The notes under the pieces are model-generated. The model made no database searches. It was not told the DNA's origin and saw only the letters and a list, made by a program, of their open reading frames with translations. A program made the position numbers and the translations under genes. Positions 1 through 11,851 of a DNA stretch of 64,000 nt are shown here, piece after piece. Source of the DNA: Chlorocebus sabaeus (Eukaryota > Chordata > Mammalia > Primates > Cercopithecidae). Every line of letters begins with the position of its first letter. Positions within the stretch are counted from its first letter, which is position 1. The stretch covers positions 20,856,688 to 20,920,687 of the forward strand of contig NC_132925.1 in the NCBI RefSeq assembly GCF_047675955.1, written 5' to 3'.

Positions 1-1506
1 GTGTGGTGGTGTGTTGGTGGTTGGTGGTGTGTTGGTGGTTGGTGGTGTGTTAGTGTGTGGTGGTGTGTTGGTGGTTGGTGGTTGGTGGTGTGTTGGTGGT
101 TGGTGGTGTGTGGGTGGTTGGTGGTGTGTGGGTGGTTGGTGGTGTGTTGGTGGTTGGTGGTGTGTTAGTGTGTGGTGGTGTGTTGGTGGTTGGTGGTGTG
201 TTAGTGTGTGGTGGTGTGTTGGTGGTTGGTGGTGTGTTAGTGTGTGGTGGTGTGTTGGTGGTTGGTGGTGTGTTAGTGTGTGGTGGTGTGTTGGTGGTTG
301 GTGGTGTGTTAGTGTGTGGTGGTGTGTTGGTAGTGGCCTTGGGGATCGTAACAGATGTGTGTGTGTTAGTGTGTTAGTGTGTGGTGGTGTGTTGGTGGTG
401 GCCTTGGGGATCGTAACAGATGTGTGTGTGTTAGTGTGTGGCGGTGTGTTGGTGGTGGCCTTGGGGATCGTAACAGATGTGTGTGTGTTAGTGTGTTAGT
501 GTGTGGTGGTGTGTTGGTTGGTGGTGTGTTAGTGTGTGGTGGTGTGTTGGTGGTTGGTGGTGTGTTAGTGTGTGGTGGTGTGTTGGTGGTTGGTGGTGTG
601 TTGGTGGTTGGTGGTGTGTTAGTGTGTGGTGGTGTGTTGGTGGTTGGTGGTTGGTGGTGTGTTGGTGGTTGGTGGTGTGTGGGTGGTTGGTGGTGTGTGG
701 GTGGTTGGTGGTGTGTTGGTGGTTGGTGGTGTGTGGGTGGTTGGTGGTGTGTTGGTGGTTGGTGGTGTGTTAGTGTGTGGTGGTGTGTTGGTGGTTGGTG
801 GTGTGTTAGTGTGTGGTGGTGTGTTGGTGGTTGGTGGTTGGTGGTGTGTTAGTGTGTGGTGGTGTGTTGGTGGTTGGTGGTGTGTTGGTGATTGGTGGTG
901 TGTTGGTGGTTGGTGGTGTGTTAGTGTGTGGTGGTGTGTTGGTGGTTGGTGGTGTGTTAGTGTGTGGTGGTGTGTTGGTGGTTGGTGGTGTGTTAGTGTG
1001 TGGTGGTGTGTTGGTGGTTGGTGGTGTGTTGGTGGTTGGTGGTGTGTTAGTGTGTGGTGGTGTGTTGGTGGTTGGTGGTGTGTTAGTGTGTGGTGGTGTG
1101 TTGGTGGTTGGTGGTGTGTTAGTGTGTGGTGGTGTGTTGGTGGTTGGTGGTTGGTGGTGTGTTAGTGTGTGGTGGTGTGTTGGTGGTTGGTGGTGTGTTG
1201 GTGGTTGGTGGTGTGTTAGTGTGTGGTGGTGTGTTGGTGGTTGGTGGTGTGTTAGTGTGTGGTGGTGTGTTGGTGGTTGGTGGTGTGTTAGTGTGTGGTG
1301 GTGTGTTGGTGGTTGGTGGTGTGTTGGTGGTTGGTGGTGTGTTGGTGATTGGTGGTGTGTTGGTGGTTGGTGGTGTGTTAGTGTGTGGTGGTGTGTTGGT
1401 GGTTGGTGGTGTGTTAGTGTGTGGTGGTGTGTTGGTGGTTGGTGGTTGGTGGTGTGTTAGTGTGTGGTGGTGTGTTGGTGGTGGCCTTGGGGATTGTAAC
1501 AGATGA
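1..1506. repeat. GT-only minisatellite (VNTR-like) with higher-order structure
   Basis: About 1.5 kb built from 18-bp monomers that start ggtggtgtgt and end in one of three ways: ttggtggtt (A), tagtgtgt (B) or gggtggtt (C). A and B monomers often alternate as 36-bp dimers. The + strand is almost free of C, and A is nearly confined to the tagtg of B monomers. An insertion giving ggttggtggttggtgg recurs near 72, 641, 829, 1141 and 1437 and marks larger repeat blocks. The array runs off the left window edge, so its full length is unknown. Long reading frames across it are translated repeat, not genes. GG-rich strands of this kind can form G-quadruplex or R-loop structures, but that is an inference. 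Confidence 0.97.
330..500. repeat. Three variant units carrying a non-GT insert within the array
   Basis: Three consecutive units contain ccttggggatcgtaacag (starting near 337, 402 and 459). The same motif, with one base changed (ggattg for ggatcg), is the last thing before the unique right flank (1485-1504). The inner copies therefore look like flank-derived sequence caught up in array expansion. Confidence 0.9.
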
Positions 1507-2111
1507 GGTCAGCAGAGGCTAGATTGTGACGTGATTTGCCAAAATGCCACAGCTGGGGATAAAACAAAATCCTTGTCCTCAGCCTGCTCAATTTATGTTT
1601 TAGATGATTTTTACAAATGATAAAATGTCCATTATTTGGACATTTGATCCAATAATGATCTTTCCTTTATTGTAGAAAGATGTGAAAAGCATGAATGCTT
1701 TAAGGGAGGACTTCAACCAAGGGCAAAGATGAGCCCCAAACAGTCCATGAATCAGGCCCAGTTCTGTGACTAGCTTAGGTTTCCCCCTACGTTGATCCTA
1801 GGAGACCTAAATGAAAGCACGATCGACTTCATAAGCCTGAGAATGCCTCTGTTCTCCAACCTGAAGTGGTCACATTGGATTCATAACACTAATTGTTTCC
1901 ATAGTGCACAGCTGTTATGTTGAAAATAGAGAACCATGACTTCATGTGTGGACTATGAATACAGACAAGAGATCTGTTATCAATAAACCCAGTTTCTCTA
2001 ATTTGATCATCTAGCTAACAGGGTAAGACCTTCATCCGTCACTTTAGCTTTTGCCAACTTTTCTCTGGTGAAGTGAAGGAAGTGAGGCAATGCTATCTCT
2101 GAATTTCATGC
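1507..2111. other. Unique sequence, nothing recognised
   Basis: Right flank of the minisatellite. No convincing reading frame, repeat or RNA gene is visible. Confidence 0.6.
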
Positions 2112-2264
2112 TCTAAAAGGCAAACTATGGCCCATGGGCCAAATCCAGTCCACCACCTGTTTTTGTAAAAATAGCAGAGTTGAGTATGAAACATACCATA
2201 TGGCCCACAAAGTCTAATGTATTTACTATCCAGTCTTTTACAGAAAAAATTTGCTGACCCCTGC
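2112..2264. mobile_element. hAT-type (MER/Charlie-group) DNA transposon fragment
   Basis: It begins with caaactatggcccatggg and closes with aatttgctgacccctg, the ends of a common non-autonomous mammalian hAT-group repeat. The middle (about 70 bp of the usual element) is missing. The subfamily is not assignable by eye. Reverse-strand frames here are non-coding. Confidence 0.6.
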
Positions 2265-2955
2265 TTGAAAGTAAAATAATTAAACAGCAACAAAATGTAA
2301 GCAGATTCTCCATTGTCACAAGGGTGTATTGCAAATGAGAAGTTAAGGTGGTTTGTAAAATATAGTTTCTTACTTCATTAAATATATGAATTACAGCAAA
2401 TATTAAGTTATGGGAATTTAAAACACGTAAAGATTCAAAATACTTCCGCTGATCCATCATACATAAAAAAGATTAATGTGAGAATGTCCTTCTTCTTCTT
2501 CTAGACGTAAAGTATTATTTGAGATGTCAGGATTGATGGCTTTGTATTCATGATTATGTCCCTAGGAGACTACATGCTACATCTCTGTACCACACCCCTG
2601 TGATGAGCACAGAGTCCGACACAAAAGAACTTCACCATGTTATGTGTGCAATAAATTTTAAAGTGCTAGAATTTGTAAGGCTTTTTTTTTTTTTTTTTTT
2701 CAAACTGAAGATTACTCAGATATGGGAGACTTACTTTGGCAGACCCAGGTCTGTTTTTGATTAGCAGTGTAATCATGGTTAACTGACTTAATGTTCCTAA
2801 ATCTCAATTTTCTCATCTGTGAAAGGAAAGGCTTGAACTGTATACCCTCTGGGGTTTTGGTCTCTGAATTCTGACTAATAAAGGTAAATCTTGTTGGATT
2901 CCTATCAATTCCAAGTGACAGCTCAAGTTTTGCTACATTAAAATTTTGTTAAATC
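2265..2955. other. Unique sequence with a poly-T tract
   Basis: T19 at 2682-2700. Otherwise no feature is recognised before the Alu target site. Confidence 0.55.
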
Positions 2956-2969
2956 AAATATTATTGGAG

Positions 2970-3273
2970 GGCCAGGTGCAGTGGCTCACACCCGTAATCC
3001 TAATACTTTGGGAGGCCGAAGCAGGTGGATCACTTGAGGTCAGGAGTTCATGACCAGCCAGGCCAACATGGTGAAATCTCGTCTCTGTCAAAAATACAAA
3101 AATTAGTCAGGTGTGGGGTGGTGGGCACCTGTTATCCCAGCTACTCGTGAGGCTGAGTCAGGAGAATCACTTGAACCTGGGAGGAGGAGGTTGCAGTGAG
3201 CTGAGGTCGTGCCACTGCACTCTAGCCTGGGTAACAGAGCGAGACTCTATCTCAAAAAAAAAAAAAAGAAAAG
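2970..3273 (+). mobile_element. AluS: Alu (AluS/J-like), full length
   Basis: It begins ggccaggtgcagtggctcac and has two Alu monomers, with the right monomer at about 3110-3250 and a poly(A) tail at 3254-3273. It is flanked by a 14-bp target-site duplication, aaatattattggag (2956-2969) and aaatattatttgag (3274-3287), with one mismatch. Many CpG positions have decayed, so it is not a young copy. Confidence 0.95.
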
Positions 3274-3287
3274 AAATATTATTTGAG

Positions 3288-4433
3288 ATTGATGATGTTT
3301 CAGACATGTCAGGCCTCTCAACCTTTTGGAGCACCAATATTACAAATAACAATTTAACTTGTGAATATGCAATAAAAATTATTCCAATTTTATGGTGATT
3401 CACCCAGGTCTCTTTGTAATGTTCTGATTTCAATCAATTTAAAAACAGTTCAATAAGGTAGAATAATTACAACCAGCTTGACCTTTAAGTTTTACTCTAT
3501 TAGTCTAGGAATAGAAATGCCCCAGTGAACATTTTATAAAAGACACAATTTTAATCTGCAAATAGTCAATAGTTTTCAGTCCAGACTTGTCTTCATAAAA
3601 ATATACATTCATTCCTGCTCGCAAGGGGCACAGGAAAAGAAAAAAATTAAAAAAAAAAAAAAAAGCACTCCTATGTGAAAAACTGTAGTTATTTAGGTCA
3701 GTAGCCACATTGCATTTTTAAATTCACTGAAATGACTGAGATTAGGAGGGGGCCAACCATCAGATGGTTGAAACTGACATCAAAATGGGGCTATGTGATA
3801 TTAGAGGACACAGGCAAGGACTGCCATGGATGAGCCTGGGGAGTTCTAATATAACAATCTGGCCATACCTGCCCCATATTATGTATATGATTGAAGTTAC
3901 TTTCAGCCTTTTATTCTATTACTATAATATACAGCTTTGAATCCCAAAATCCTGTTAAGAAAAACAAATCCTGAATGACCCATTTCGGAAATTTTAAATA
4001 TATATATGTATAGTTTTTTCCCTAAGGGGAATAAAATGCCAAGGAAAGAATTTCATGGATTAAAAATCTCTTTTAAAATGGTTGGAAAGAGAACAGGGAA
4101 AATCCAATTTATACTCTTTTTTTACTTTATTATTCTCTTGCATAATAAGAAATGTATACAGCTATACAAGAAATATATAGTATTTTGCTACCTATAATTA
4201 TGTTACCTAGTTTAATTTTGTGATTTTGCTGTAATCAAATACGAAAGTGAAAACTCAGATCTTAAAAACCATCTCACAAAATTAAAGGTAATCATTTAGT
4301 CCATAGTGTGTGGTCAAGTTGAAATTAGAAGGTCTATATCTTTTAAACTAAAAAGTAACTTGAAGATTATTTGGGGCTCCCTTAAGTGATAGCTTTTTAC
4401 AGCAAAATTTTATATTGTTGATTCTTTAATATA
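3288..4433. other. Unique AT-rich sequence
   Basis: An A-rich tract lies at 3641-3664 and a short (ta)n run at about 3998-4010. No gene or repeat family is recognised. Confidence 0.55.
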
Positions 4434-4668
4434 CTTTTTTTCATTTCTTTTTATTTATTGTACTTTAAGTTCTGGGATATGTGTGCAGAACGTGCAGGTT
4501 TGTTACACAGATATACATGTGCCATGGTGGTTTGCTGCACCCATCAACCTGTCATCTGCATTAAGTATTTCTCCTAATACTACCCCTCCCCTAACCCCCA
4601 ACCCACTGACAGGCCCCAGAGTGTGATGTTCCCCTCCCTGTGTCCACGTGTTCTCATTGTTCAATTCA
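4434..4668 (-). mobile_element. L1PA: L1PA-type LINE-1, 3' end only
   Basis: Reverse complement of a primate L1 3' end. It has a T-rich tail at 4434, then tactttaagttctggg, the 3'UTR and the extreme end of ORF2. It is 5'-truncated at about 235 bp. No clear target-site duplication was found. Confidence 0.9.
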
Positions 4669-4989
4669 TAATTTGCTGTCTTAAAAAAAAAAGTACAGAT
4701 TATTCTTTGAATATCAGTTTCTCCTGCAGGCATGGGCCCTTTGGGATTTGCTGAGCTTTTTCAAACCTGTAGAAGGGGTAATCTGTTCACCAATAAGGTC
4801 AGTGTTGCCTCATCTTACGCAGATCCAGTGTTTAACACAAAGGGCAGGGAGGCATAGACATGGTCTAAGTGATGCAAACAACGAAGCAAGAAAGTCACAG
4901 ACTTGAATCAGAGCCAAGACTTCCACACATACAGCCTGCAGTGAGCCACAAGGCAATTCCCAAAGTGATCTTACATATGGAGTACAGCA
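4669..4989. other. Unique sequence
   Basis: Nothing recognised, apart from an A10 run at 4683-4692. Confidence 0.5.
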
Positions 4990-5160
4990 TCCTGAATTTT
5001 AGAGATAGAGGAGAGTTTAGAGATTATAGACCAAGCTCTTCATTTTAAAGCTGACATAGCTGAGGCCAAGTGTAGTCAGATGACTTATGTAGGGCTCTAG
5101 AGCTAGCCAGTGGCATTGCCAGAATTAGAACCCTGGACTCCTGCCTACCAATCCGGCCCC
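4990..5160 (-). mobile_element. MIR: MIR SINE fragment
   Basis: Order matches a reversed MIR: cttcattttaaagctgac, agctgaggcc, a gatgacttatgt stretch, then ctagccagtggcattgcc and the agaaccctgga segment. It is strongly diverged. Confidence 0.6.
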
Positions 5161-5164
5161 ATAT

Positions 5165-6938
5165 CAGGCATCCCCTGCTGCCTCATGCAAAGAGAGCAAG
5201 AGCCAAGTACTAAAGGGATGGGCTCGCCCAATAAATGTGGCCAGCAGCAGATCCTTGACTCTGGATTTTATTATAAACTTGAAAAAAATTCTCCATCAAT
5301 CACAAATAATAAATGCTATATACAGAACAGCATCTTGTTCCAAAAGTGTGCATTTGAAAAGAAAGGGGGAAAAAAACCCCTATACTATCTTTAAATCTCG
5401 AGGCATAGCTCTAAACAGATGGAAAAGCCGACCTATGTCATCAAGAAAAAAGAATCATGCTTTTTTGAAAAGGAAGAATGAATTTTGCTGGAATAGAGTC
5501 AGGGTGGAGTAGGAAGAGTCCACATCTAAGAGTGTTAACTCATTTTTTTTGTAGATAATTTGCCAAGAGCCAGAGGAAATCCCCAATAATCTTAGCAAAG
5601 CTTTTTTTTTTTTTTTTAAGGTTAGAGGAAAATGCATTTTATACTTTTTTTCTGCTCATGTAAAATTAGTCTTAATCACAAGCTACACATATTCTACAAA
5701 GGAAGTCATTATTAAATGGTCTTCATTTACAAATTTCACGTTATATAGGAGTTACAGCATTTCTTTCAATAGAATATTCCCACGAGGCTACTCTCATGGG
5801 TACAGGTCTAGTCTAACCTTGGTCTTTCCTCTAACATCTTGCTGCAGCCTAAAATCTACTATAGTCACATGCCCAGATGGCCTGTTCAGGTCTATGTTAT
5901 ATTGTTAAAAAAGAAAGGTCACTTTTATACATACGCGTTCTCCGAAAGGTCTTGAACTATAAGGAGCAATTCATAAGAATTTGTTGAATGAACAACTGAC
6001 TTTTGATTTGAAGCAGAAATTAGGCTTCTTACTCCATCACAATACTAAGTGGTAAAATCAGAAGCATCAATTTGACTTTGAAATACATTGATTTTTGTTT
6101 CAGTGAAAAATGGAGCACCCCATTGGACACCTGGGGAAGTAGCTACAGTTCCTTCCAAAGGGAACACACTAAAAAATATGACAAAGTATATGATGTCCAA
6201 CTCACAGGTATCCAGTTGCAGAGTAATGTGACATATAGAGACATATAGACCCAGACTGGGATTTGGGGTCTTACTCTTGCTCCTCTCAAATACATAAAAC
6301 AATTCAAGCAATTTTTATTAATTTGCTTGCTCTTGATCATTCTAGAGAGTTCCAGACTCTCACATGGATAGACCTCACTCCTCTACTTTGGGCTTTCAGG
6401 CTTGAGGAGGAAGAGGAAAGGCAGTCAAGTGGCAGCACAAGTTCCTGGCTTGTTACTTCCTCCTAGTAGGGTAGTTCCCCCAGGATAGCAGCTCTGCAGC
6501 TTGTGCTGAAAGTTTTCTTCTGTATTTGCAGTACCTGTTCTCCCTCTCCTTACAGATTAGGGCTCCTGGAAACATTCAAGTGCCCAAGAAGATGGGAGGG
6601 CCATGAACGGCCACCTGTTAGTGACTGTTACTCCATCTCAGTATGAAAATGAAAAGATTGGGCAGTGGTTTTCACAGGGGCTCATGTCACATGCTCCATG
6701 CCAATAGTTGTTTTCCTTAAATCCTAATCAAAACTGAGATACTCCAAGATATCCATCAAACAGAGTTCTTAAAGCTGCTCTCTTGGTAATTATAACTGCT
6801 TCAAGGAATTGTGGTGGCTGCTGATACCATTTTCTGGATTAAACATACAGCCTTTAAATATACAGCCTTCCCCAGCATGCCTCGCAAGTGTCAGGCAAAC
6901 ATTTGTATTTCAGTTAGGAATTTCTGCAGTGAAGACAT
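5165..6938. other. Unique sequence with a possible L2 tail
   Basis: A short ttgttgaatgaac near 5980 resembles an L2 3' end. A T15 run lies at 5603-5617. The small reading frames here have no recognisable family or start context. Confidence 0.5.
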
Positions 6939-6953
6939 TGCTTGGTGCATTTT

Positions 6954-7250
6954 TTTTTTTTTTTTTTTTTGAGGCAGAGTCTTGCTCTGTCGCCCAGGCT
7001 GTAGTGCAGTGGCGCGATCTCGGCTCACTGCAAGCTCCGCCTCCCGGGTTTATGCCATTCTCTGCCTCAGCCTCCCGAGTAGCTGGGACTACAGGCGCCC
7101 GCCACCACGCCAAGCTAATTTTTTGTGTTTTTAGTCGAGACGGGGTTTCACTGTATTAGCCAGGAAGGTCTCGATCTCCTAACCTCGTGATCCGCCCGCC
7201 TCGGCCTCCCAAAGTGCTGGGATTACAGGCGTGAGCCACCGCGCCCGGCC
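6954..7250 (-). mobile_element. AluY: AluY-like element, full length
   Basis: Poly-T head followed by a complete reverse-complemented Alu ending ccaccgcgcccggcc, with most CpGs intact. The tgcaagctccgcctcccggg and ctcgtgatccgcccgcct variants point to AluY. A 15-bp target-site duplication, tgcttggtgcatttt, lies at 6939-6953 and 7251-7265. Confidence 0.95.
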
Positions 7251-7265
7251 TGCTTGGTGCATTTT

Positions 7266-9071
7266 CCAGGACTCAGCTGACATTTAAACAGAAGAGGTGA
7301 CAGCTTATTTGACAAGACTTCTAAGAGACATAGAAAGGATCTCATGATTTAAGAAATTCTTCCATTATAATGCTACCTGCTGGTTGAAATCTTCCCATGA
7401 GAGAAGATAGGCCTGATGCTCTTGAATTAGGGCTTTACATAAGCACCGTTAGATAAAAAGCAAGTGTTTCAAGAGAATAAGTATGGCAGGTAATTTTCAA
7501 GAGTAGGCTAGCAGGAATGAGGTAATAACTAGGGAAATTTTGAGCAAGCATGGTGATGGGATAGGCTGGAGCTGACAGCATTATAAGGAGAAGGCAAGTT
7601 TGGAATGGGGCAAGATGAGTCTTTAGGTGTTAGGGACACCAGGCCCAGGATGGAGAACACAGGGTGGGCCTCAAAGACAAAACGTGCTTCCACTTTTATG
7701 CTTACTGCTTGTTCTAGAATTTTCCCCCTCAACTATCAAAAATGCCTCACATAGAATTATATCCTCCAATAGAAATGAAAGCAGCTGTTAAGTACAGAGT
7801 TTTATATGTGGTGGGTGTTTGATAGATGTTGATGGAAGTTGGATTTCATTCATCTGCTCATCAAGATGTTTTTTGTTCTTTGTCCCAGCAAAACCACAGC
7901 TTTTTAAAAGATCAGGATCAGGAACAAGGTCATTAAAAATATATTTTAAAATGGAAATTAAAACAGAAAGGAGGTGTGAGGATTCTTGCCAGTGAAATCA
8001 ACATGCACTTTCTCAGCGGAGGAATCACAGAAATGCGGGCTGAGAAGGGTGTGCCTTCCTAAAAAGGGGCAGGGAGAAGGGCAGCTGGGAATGGAATGTC
8101 ATCCTTCCCTGAAGCACTGCATTCTCACGAACACATTTCTGCCACCTGGTAATTTCACCTCACTGGCTCCACACATCAGTGTATTTAGAATCTCTTTTAT
8201 TTCATAAAGCTAGCATTGCCATTAAAACAACATCTGCATTATATTTTAGAAATAAAACTTACACCATGGAAATTAAAGTGATATATCTATGTGAAAGTGC
8301 TTTTTAAATTAAAAATCGAATTTTTATGTGGAAACCCCTCTGTACTGAAAGGGATCTGCAAATAAACTAGTGCTAGCAAATATTTATAAAGTACCTTTAA
8401 GATGTGAAAATTAATCTCTGGGCCAACAAGAGAAGTGATGGATGACCACTTAGTTTAGAAACAGTCCTACAGGCATCTGCAAATGTGCACTAAAACAACC
8501 AGGTTCCAACAAGCCCTTCACCACCATAAAGAAACAATGGAGTTATTATTTTTGCCACTCAAGGCTCTCATCAAGATGTTATCTTCATAAGTTAATGCAC
8601 ATTTTTAAAGGTAAATAAGCATTTCCATTAGGCTCTTCAGTTTCTCTAATTTGCTTATGGTGTGTGAGGCCCAGTGAGTGAAGTATTTAAGTATTGAGAT
8701 TGATTCCTTTTTTTTTTCCTGAATGTTTTGGATTTCTTAGCCCCTGGCTGGGGAAAACACCCATGCTAAAACAGCAATAACAGCATACCACATCCTTTCA
8801 CATCAACATGCATGATTTATCCTATGGAACAGAAGGAGCAAATAACAGCCAAGTTTCATTATTTTGCAGATTCCATATTTGCAAATTTTTCTACTAATTA
8901 ACATTTGTTTTTAATCCCAAAATTAATACACAAAGCATTTCAGACTTATTTGTGGACATGTGAGGAATGGAGAAAAAGCTGAGTCACCCAAGGTGCCTGT
9001 TTCTGGCTAAGGTTGAACAAGGTGATGCTCTGCCTTCTTGTTTCAGCCCTCAGACTGTAAACAAGTGTCCT
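7266..9071. other. Long stretch without recognised repeats
   Basis: About 1.8 kb with no young repeat and no coding signal. The part from about 8200 to 8950 is AT-rich with several taatta/attaa-type motifs. Conservation cannot be judged from the sequence alone. Confidence 0.5.
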
Positions 9072-9500
9072 TTTCACAGTTGACGTAGCACCACAGCTTT
9101 CCCATTTTTGTGCTCTTTGTTAGTGACTTCACTGTTTAAGCAGCCCCTAAGTGTAGTGCTGAAGGGCTGTCTAGAGTTTCTGAGCACAAGAAGGCTGTGA
9201 TGTGCCTTGCAGAGCAACAACATGAGTTAGATAAGCTTCATTCAGTCATGAGCTATACTGCTGTTGGCCGTGAATTCAATGTTAATGAATCAACAACGTA
9301 TATTAAGTAACGCATCTTTAAACAGAAACACACATAAAACAAAGTTATGTACTGATCCATTGATGAAAATGTTGTGATCAGTGGCTCACAGGAATCTAAC
9401 TCCGTTATTTCCCCGTAGAAACAATGGTTTGGCTAATTTGGTGTTTCCAGCAACTTTATAAAACATTACTACTGCGAATAATGAGAATCGACTGTATTAT
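9072..9500. mobile_element. TcMar-Tigger DNA transposon fragment
   Basis: It contains aggctgtgatgtgccttgc, gttagataagcttcattcag and the terminal part gcgaataatgagaatcgact, in the order of a Tigger-group (MER2-type) non-coding element. The outer terminal end is at about 9500. No transposase frame remains. Confidence 0.75.
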
Positions 9501-9504
9501 GCTC

Positions 9505-9625
9505 TATGTTTTTTCAATGAGAAAATAAGACCCATGGAGGTTAAATTTGTTCTTCCAAGGTCACCCGTCCAGTTAGAAGCAGAATAAGGGCTAAAATAGA
9601 GGTGCTTTGTTTTCAATCCAGTGAT
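9505..9625 (-). mobile_element. MIR: MIR SINE fragment
   Basis: Reversed MIR order: aatgagaaaataagaccc, gaggttaaatttgttcttcc, aaggtcaccc, then gttagaagcagaataagg. Confidence 0.55.
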
Positions 9626-10149
9626 CATTTTTTTCTGCTTCCTTCCTTCTTTCACCAACACCTTCATTATGAATGAAGGGCTATAATTTCTGCATAACAT
9701 GAGATGCTCAGATTTATTTAGCATTTTCTTCCCCAGAGCACTGTCTTTCAAAGCATTTAAAGCAGGCTTAAATTGACTCTTGAAGCCCCAAATGGCAAAA
9801 ATTATATGACAGTTCAATTTAAGTTATAGAATTTTAATGTTTGGCTTACGATGACTCATGAATACAAGATATAGTCAGAAAAGGAGACAAGACTAAACTT
9901 TTTTGAAAGTTCCCTCTGTGCCAGACAAATGTAGCCAATTTCCACATATTATCTCATCTGATAAGAAATTAGTGTGAGTTTCAGCAAATTAATTTGCCAA
10001 CTGTTATACTTTTTAGACAAGATGTGGTTTCTAAGAAAATGGATCATGCATTTTTTAAAGAAATATGCCTAACAAGTATGCCTAACGAATAGAGATATGG
10101 AGTCTAAACTTATCTGACTCTTTCCTATTAGCAGCTAAAAATAAAAACA
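9626..10149. other. Unique sequence
   Basis: Part of 9895-9990 (ctctgtgccagac, attatctcatctgat) may be another worn MIR. Nothing else is recognised. Confidence 0.4.
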
Positions 10150-10765
10150 CAAAATTAGAAAAATCAACAATATCAAGTTCTGGCAAGGATTTGGAGCAAC
10201 TGAAATCTTCATACCTTGCTATTAAAAAAATGTTGTAGCCACTTAGGAAAAACTGCTTGACATTTCTTATAAACATACACTTAATATATGACAAAAAGCA
10301 ATCTCACTCCTACGTATTTATCCAAGAGAAATAAAAATATATGTTCACACAAAGACCTATGTAAGCAAATGCTTATAGCAGTTTTATGCATATTGGCCCC
10401 AAATTAGAAACAACCTTAATGTTCAATTGGTGAGTGAGCAAGTTGCTGTATGGCCATATAATGAAATTCTACTCAACCAGTAAAAGGAGCTAACTACTAA
10501 TACATGCAACAGCATGGATATAATATGAAAGCACTATGCTAAGTGAACAAAAACCAGACAAAAAACGTTAATATACTTCTATTCATAGAACATTCTGGAA
10601 AAGGCAAAACTATAGGAATAGAAATCAGATCAGTGGTTGCCAGAGACTAGGAGTAGAGGAAGGGATTGACTACAAAGCACAATGGAACATTCTAGGGATA
10701 TGGAAATGCTTTACATCTTGATTAACATTGACAAAATATAAAAATTTATTGGATTGAATAAAGCA
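10150..10765 (+). mobile_element. L1M: Old L1 (L1M-type) 3' fragment
   Basis: Sense-strand ORF2 3' end, recognisable from caaggatttggagcaactg, ctcactcctacgtatttat, the agcagttttatgc segment, agaaacaacctt and gtatggccatataatg. A 3'UTR-like stretch with cagtggttgccagagac follows. All frames are broken. Confidence 0.8.
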
Positions 10766-11817
10766 ATTAGATAGACAAAGGAACTAGAGAAGGTATCTTT
10801 TGTGGTGCGTTTAAACCTAGAAAGAGTTTTAAAAGGTATTTGTTGCTTATTACCTAGATTAAGATATAACTACAGAAGAATATTTACTAATTATCTGAAA
10901 GTAATGTCAAAATAAGTCACAGTTAGCTTTAGGGTGTGACATGGAATAACAGGTATCCCAAGACATGAGCATTCTAGAAAGTGAAACCTGCCCAAGTTGC
11001 TGTTTAAGATGTTCTCTCTGTAAGAGACAGCAAGCAAGTTGGTTATAGACAGTCTAGGCAAAAAAGCTCTCCAGCTTGATAAGAAGTTAGTTATTTTAAT
11101 ACGGTAATCTGAAGATTATTTTATAATTCCATCTATTAATAATAGTATAGGGAATTTTTTTCAAGAGAATTTTTATTATTACCTTGTCTTAGAAAAAAGA
11201 GAGAGAAGGATATTGCAAAAATAAAAAATGTCTACACTTGGATGTAGATAAAAGCTTTTAATCATTAGAAGATGCCTCCTTGTATTGTCACACTGAAATT
11301 CAACTTTAGTAAACAAGATAACAAAATTGAACCTCAAGGCAATATACCCCCACTTCTAGTAAGGGAGTCCTAGGGGCAAGTGAGCCACTTTAGAAGGGAG
11401 CCCCAGCTGTGATCTAGCTGCCTTGGAGTAGATGGTCTGGTAAGGATGAAGGGGCTCCCCATTTCCAAGGACAGGATGGGAAATGGATTATATAATAGTT
11501 GGTCTGTAGTCACAGTTGCGACTTTTCTAGTGGCACCCTCCCTGTTGGGATGATGCTTTTAGACCTGACTCAGTTTGTTCAGTCCTTCACAAAGAGCATT
11601 AGCTTCAAAAGCCTGAATGTTTTGCTTATTTAATTAGGTGTGTGTATTGAGAGTGGATCAAGGAGGGGTAGGAAATGACATGTTTTCACCACCAAAACAA
11701 TCCTTCCCTGGCAACTATGGGATGCTCTGGGAAGGTCAAGTCCCATATGCCTTGAATCTGAGTGAAAGCAAGAGACCACAGGGGGCCTTGTGGTTCCCCT
11801 GAATGATGATACATACT

Positions 11818-11851
<34 letters not shown>

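Noticed and set aside
11..1506. Several overlapping 100-215-codon plus-strand frames rich in Val, Gly, Trp and Cys
   Set aside because: They are translations of the C-free minisatellite in different registers; stop codons are rare there because of composition.
1..1506. A CRISPR-like repeat array
   Set aside because: There are no unique spacers of fixed length; repeats are contiguous 18/36-bp minisatellite units in a primate genome.
4418..4715. A target duplication gattcttta / gattattcttt for the small L1 3' end
   Set aside because: The match is imperfect and would require about 30 bp of extra non-L1 sequence at the 5' end.
6809..7159. 116-codon frame through an Alu, and similar frames at 16197, 21171, 22580 and 41883
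   Set aside because: These are the usual open stretches of reversed Alu sequence, with poly-Phe from the T-tract.
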